DNA of 14,855 nucleotides, from the NCBI GenBank assembly GCA_905213155.1, contig CAJMHI010000044.1, positions 1 through 14,855 on the forward strand. Direction: 5' to 3'. Position numbers and translations under genes: made by a program. Under the pieces are notes generated by a model. It saw only the letters and a program-made list of their open reading frames with translations, was not told where the DNA came from and did no database searches. Shown piece by piece: positions 14,225 to 14,855 of this stretch. This DNA comes from an uncultured Acidaminococcus sp. Its GTDB lineage: Bacteria; Bacillota; Negativicutes; Acidaminococcales; Acidaminococcaceae. Each line of letters begins with the position of its first letter. Position 1 is the first letter of the stretch.

Positions 14225-14438
14225 TTTAAAGAAAATCGCAGATGAAGCAGATATTATCGTTAACGGCATTGCCTTTACAAAATCTCCTAAAGGAGTTCGT
14301 GTGATTAACCTAAACCATCCAGATGATGCAATGGTATTAGATTTTGATGGCACCGTATTAGAAACCAGTATGAATGATATCGAAATGCAGATTGTTAAAG
14401 AATACTTTGCCCGTAATAAAAAATATATGGAGGCATGA
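14217..14438 (+). CDS. Small protein of unknown function, second gene of the cluster
   Basis: A 73-residue soluble protein with no family I can name. The N-terminal half (PDLKKIADEADIIVNGIAFT) is followed by a predicted hairpin KGVRVINLNHPDDAMVLDF and a C-terminal helix NDIEMQIVKEYFARNKKYME. The segment MVLDFDGTVLET matches the first motif of HAD phosphatases (hhhDxDGT), but the protein is far too short for a HAD fold and the motif lies in its centre, so this may be coincidence. Its ATG lies within the last codons of the previous gene (8-bp overlap). The ribosome site would be the GAGGTG near 14201-14206. The next gene starts 2 bp after its stop. Confidence 0.78.
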   Translation: MPDLKKIADEADIIVNGIAFTKSPKGVRVINLNHPDDAMVLDFDGTVLETSMNDIEMQIVKEYFARNKKYMEA

Positions 14439-14440
14439 GG

Positions 14441-14722
14441 ATGCCCAAATATTATCAGTTTAAAGTGATTGGCTATTATCTTTACTTCACCTCTTTCTGC
14501 ATCGTGGAGTGCATGCATGTCCATGCGAGTGACAGCAAGTTGACCGAGAGTGGATCTGCAAAGTTTTTTGTAAAAGCCAATGGAGATTCTATCTTACAAA
14601 ACAAGGGCGTTTTGAACGAAAGAGAAATAGCTAAAATACAGGCATTCATCAAAGAGAACTACAAGGATATGTACATAAAATGGGCTGCTTATAGCAGTAA
14701 AGGATTTTATGGCGAGAGATAA
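14441..14722 (+). CDS. DUF4160-like protein, third gene of the cluster
   Basis: A 93-residue protein resembling DUF4160. The mark of that family, an aromatic/hydrophobic strand followed by an HxHA-type motif, appears as YYLYFTSFCIVECMHVHASD (12-31, H26 and H28). It continues with SAKFFVKANGDSILQNKG, where DUF4160 proteins have a strand and turn, then GVLNEREIAKIQAFIKENY, a typical C-terminal helix, and ends WAAYSSKGFYGER. The function of DUF4160 is unknown; its genes often sit with other tiny genes such as DUF2442, which has led to toxin-antitoxin speculation. The ATG at 14441 is chosen because GGAGG lies 7 nt upstream; an ATG at 14435 overlaps the previous stop but sits too near that site. 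Confidence 0.75.
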   Translation: MPKYYQFKVIGYYLYFTSFCIVECMHVHASDSKLTESGSAKFFVKANGDSILQNKGVLNEREIAKIQAFIKENYKDMYIKWAAYSSKGFYGER

Positions 14723-14731
14723 TCACGCAAA

Positions 14732-14759
14732 TTGAAAAAAATAAATATCCGTGTATAAT
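14732..14759 (+). promoter_or_regulatory. Promoter facing the right edge repeat
   Basis: TTGAAA (14732-14737), a 16-bp spacer and a perfect TATAAT (14754-14759) point toward the edge repeat, whose AAGGAG-ATG starts 42-55 bp further on. The left copy has only an ATTATATAAT palindrome (100-109) at a comparable place. Confidence 0.5.
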
Positions 14760-14797
14760 AGAGGCAAGGGTATTATTTCCTGTGTTTGCGGATATTT
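14743..14797. other. Inverted repeat around the last promoter
   Basis: AAATATCCG (14743-14751) and CGGATATTT (14789-14797) are perfect 9-bp arms 37 bp apart. The left arm lies in the promoter spacer and the right arm ends 3 bp before the edge repeat. It may be an operator pair, or part of an element end. Confidence 0.5.
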
Positions 14798-14800
14798 CAC

Positions 14801-14855
14801 AAGGAGACCAGCTATGAAAAATCAAGCAAAATTTAGCCCATAATTACTTTCTCGC
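14801..14855. repeat. Right copy of 55-bp edge inverted repeat
   Basis: Reverse complement of 5-59 with one mismatch, running to the last base of the window. Reading rightward it has AAGGAG, 7 nt, then an ATG opening MKNQAKFSP and a stop (14814-14843). Reading leftward from the edge it holds an open frame ending EKVIMG at a stop (14833-14855), the counterpart of the left copy's EKVIMD. Conservation of both readings prevents a firm call. A transposase tail plus element end is my preferred explanation because homology ends sharply at 14801. Confidence 0.85.

Noticed and set aside
1..14855. Composite transposon carrying the whole window
   Set aside because: The content between the edge repeats is mostly core metabolism, and no transposase is visible; two independent copies of a repeat, perhaps marking assembly break points, explain the edges more simply.
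1..14855. CRISPR arrays, tRNA and rRNA genes
   Set aside because: No regularly spaced repeats, cloverleaf-like or ribosomal sequences were recognised on either strand.

Overview
The window looks like chromosomal DNA from a glutamate-fermenting Negativicute, most likely Acidaminococcus or a very close relative. The strongest clue is the hgdA-hgdB pair. Its 476- and 379-residue products match, stretch after stretch, the 2-hydroxyglutaryl-CoA dehydratase subunits of Acidaminococcus fermentans as I remember them. That assignment rests on recall, not on a search. Most genes have clear AGGAGG-type ribosome binding sites and extended -10 promoters, as expected of this Firmicutes lineage.

Layout from left to right. 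Positions 5-59 and 14801-14855 are a near-perfect 55-bp inverted repeat lying at the two edges of the window, so longer repeated elements or genes probably continue outside. A small nitroreductase and a type I methionine aminopeptidase lie on the minus strand. Divergent from them is a DUF368/PopT-type polyprenyl-phosphate translocase, with a perfect 16-bp palindrome between the two promoters. Next is a ferrous iron uptake cluster: feoA, feoA, feoB and two tiny FeoB-associated cysteine-rich membrane proteins. It has a promoter overlapped by an inverted repeat that suggests metal-dependent repression, and a large terminator-like hairpin between feoB and the two tiny genes.

The central part holds a LysR regulator divergent from hgdAB, the iron-sulfur dehydratase of the hydroxyglutarate pathway of glutamate fermentation. 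Its activator gene hgdC is not in the window. A second LysR regulator is divergent from a two-gene unit encoding a YfcC-family transporter and an M20 amidohydrolase, plausibly uptake and hydrolysis of an N-acylated amino acid or a peptide.

The right end is a visibly A/T-rich segment with its own promoter and three tightly packed small genes of unknown function. The last resembles DUF4160. The segment lies between a strong terminator and the right copy of the edge repeat. It is the part of the window most likely to be accessory, and the best candidate for an undescribed system, although nothing in the sequence reveals its function.

No rRNA, tRNA, CRISPR array or complete insertion sequence was found. 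No stretch longer than 300 bases lacks a gene; the longest intergenic regions hold promoters, operators and hairpins and are annotated as such.
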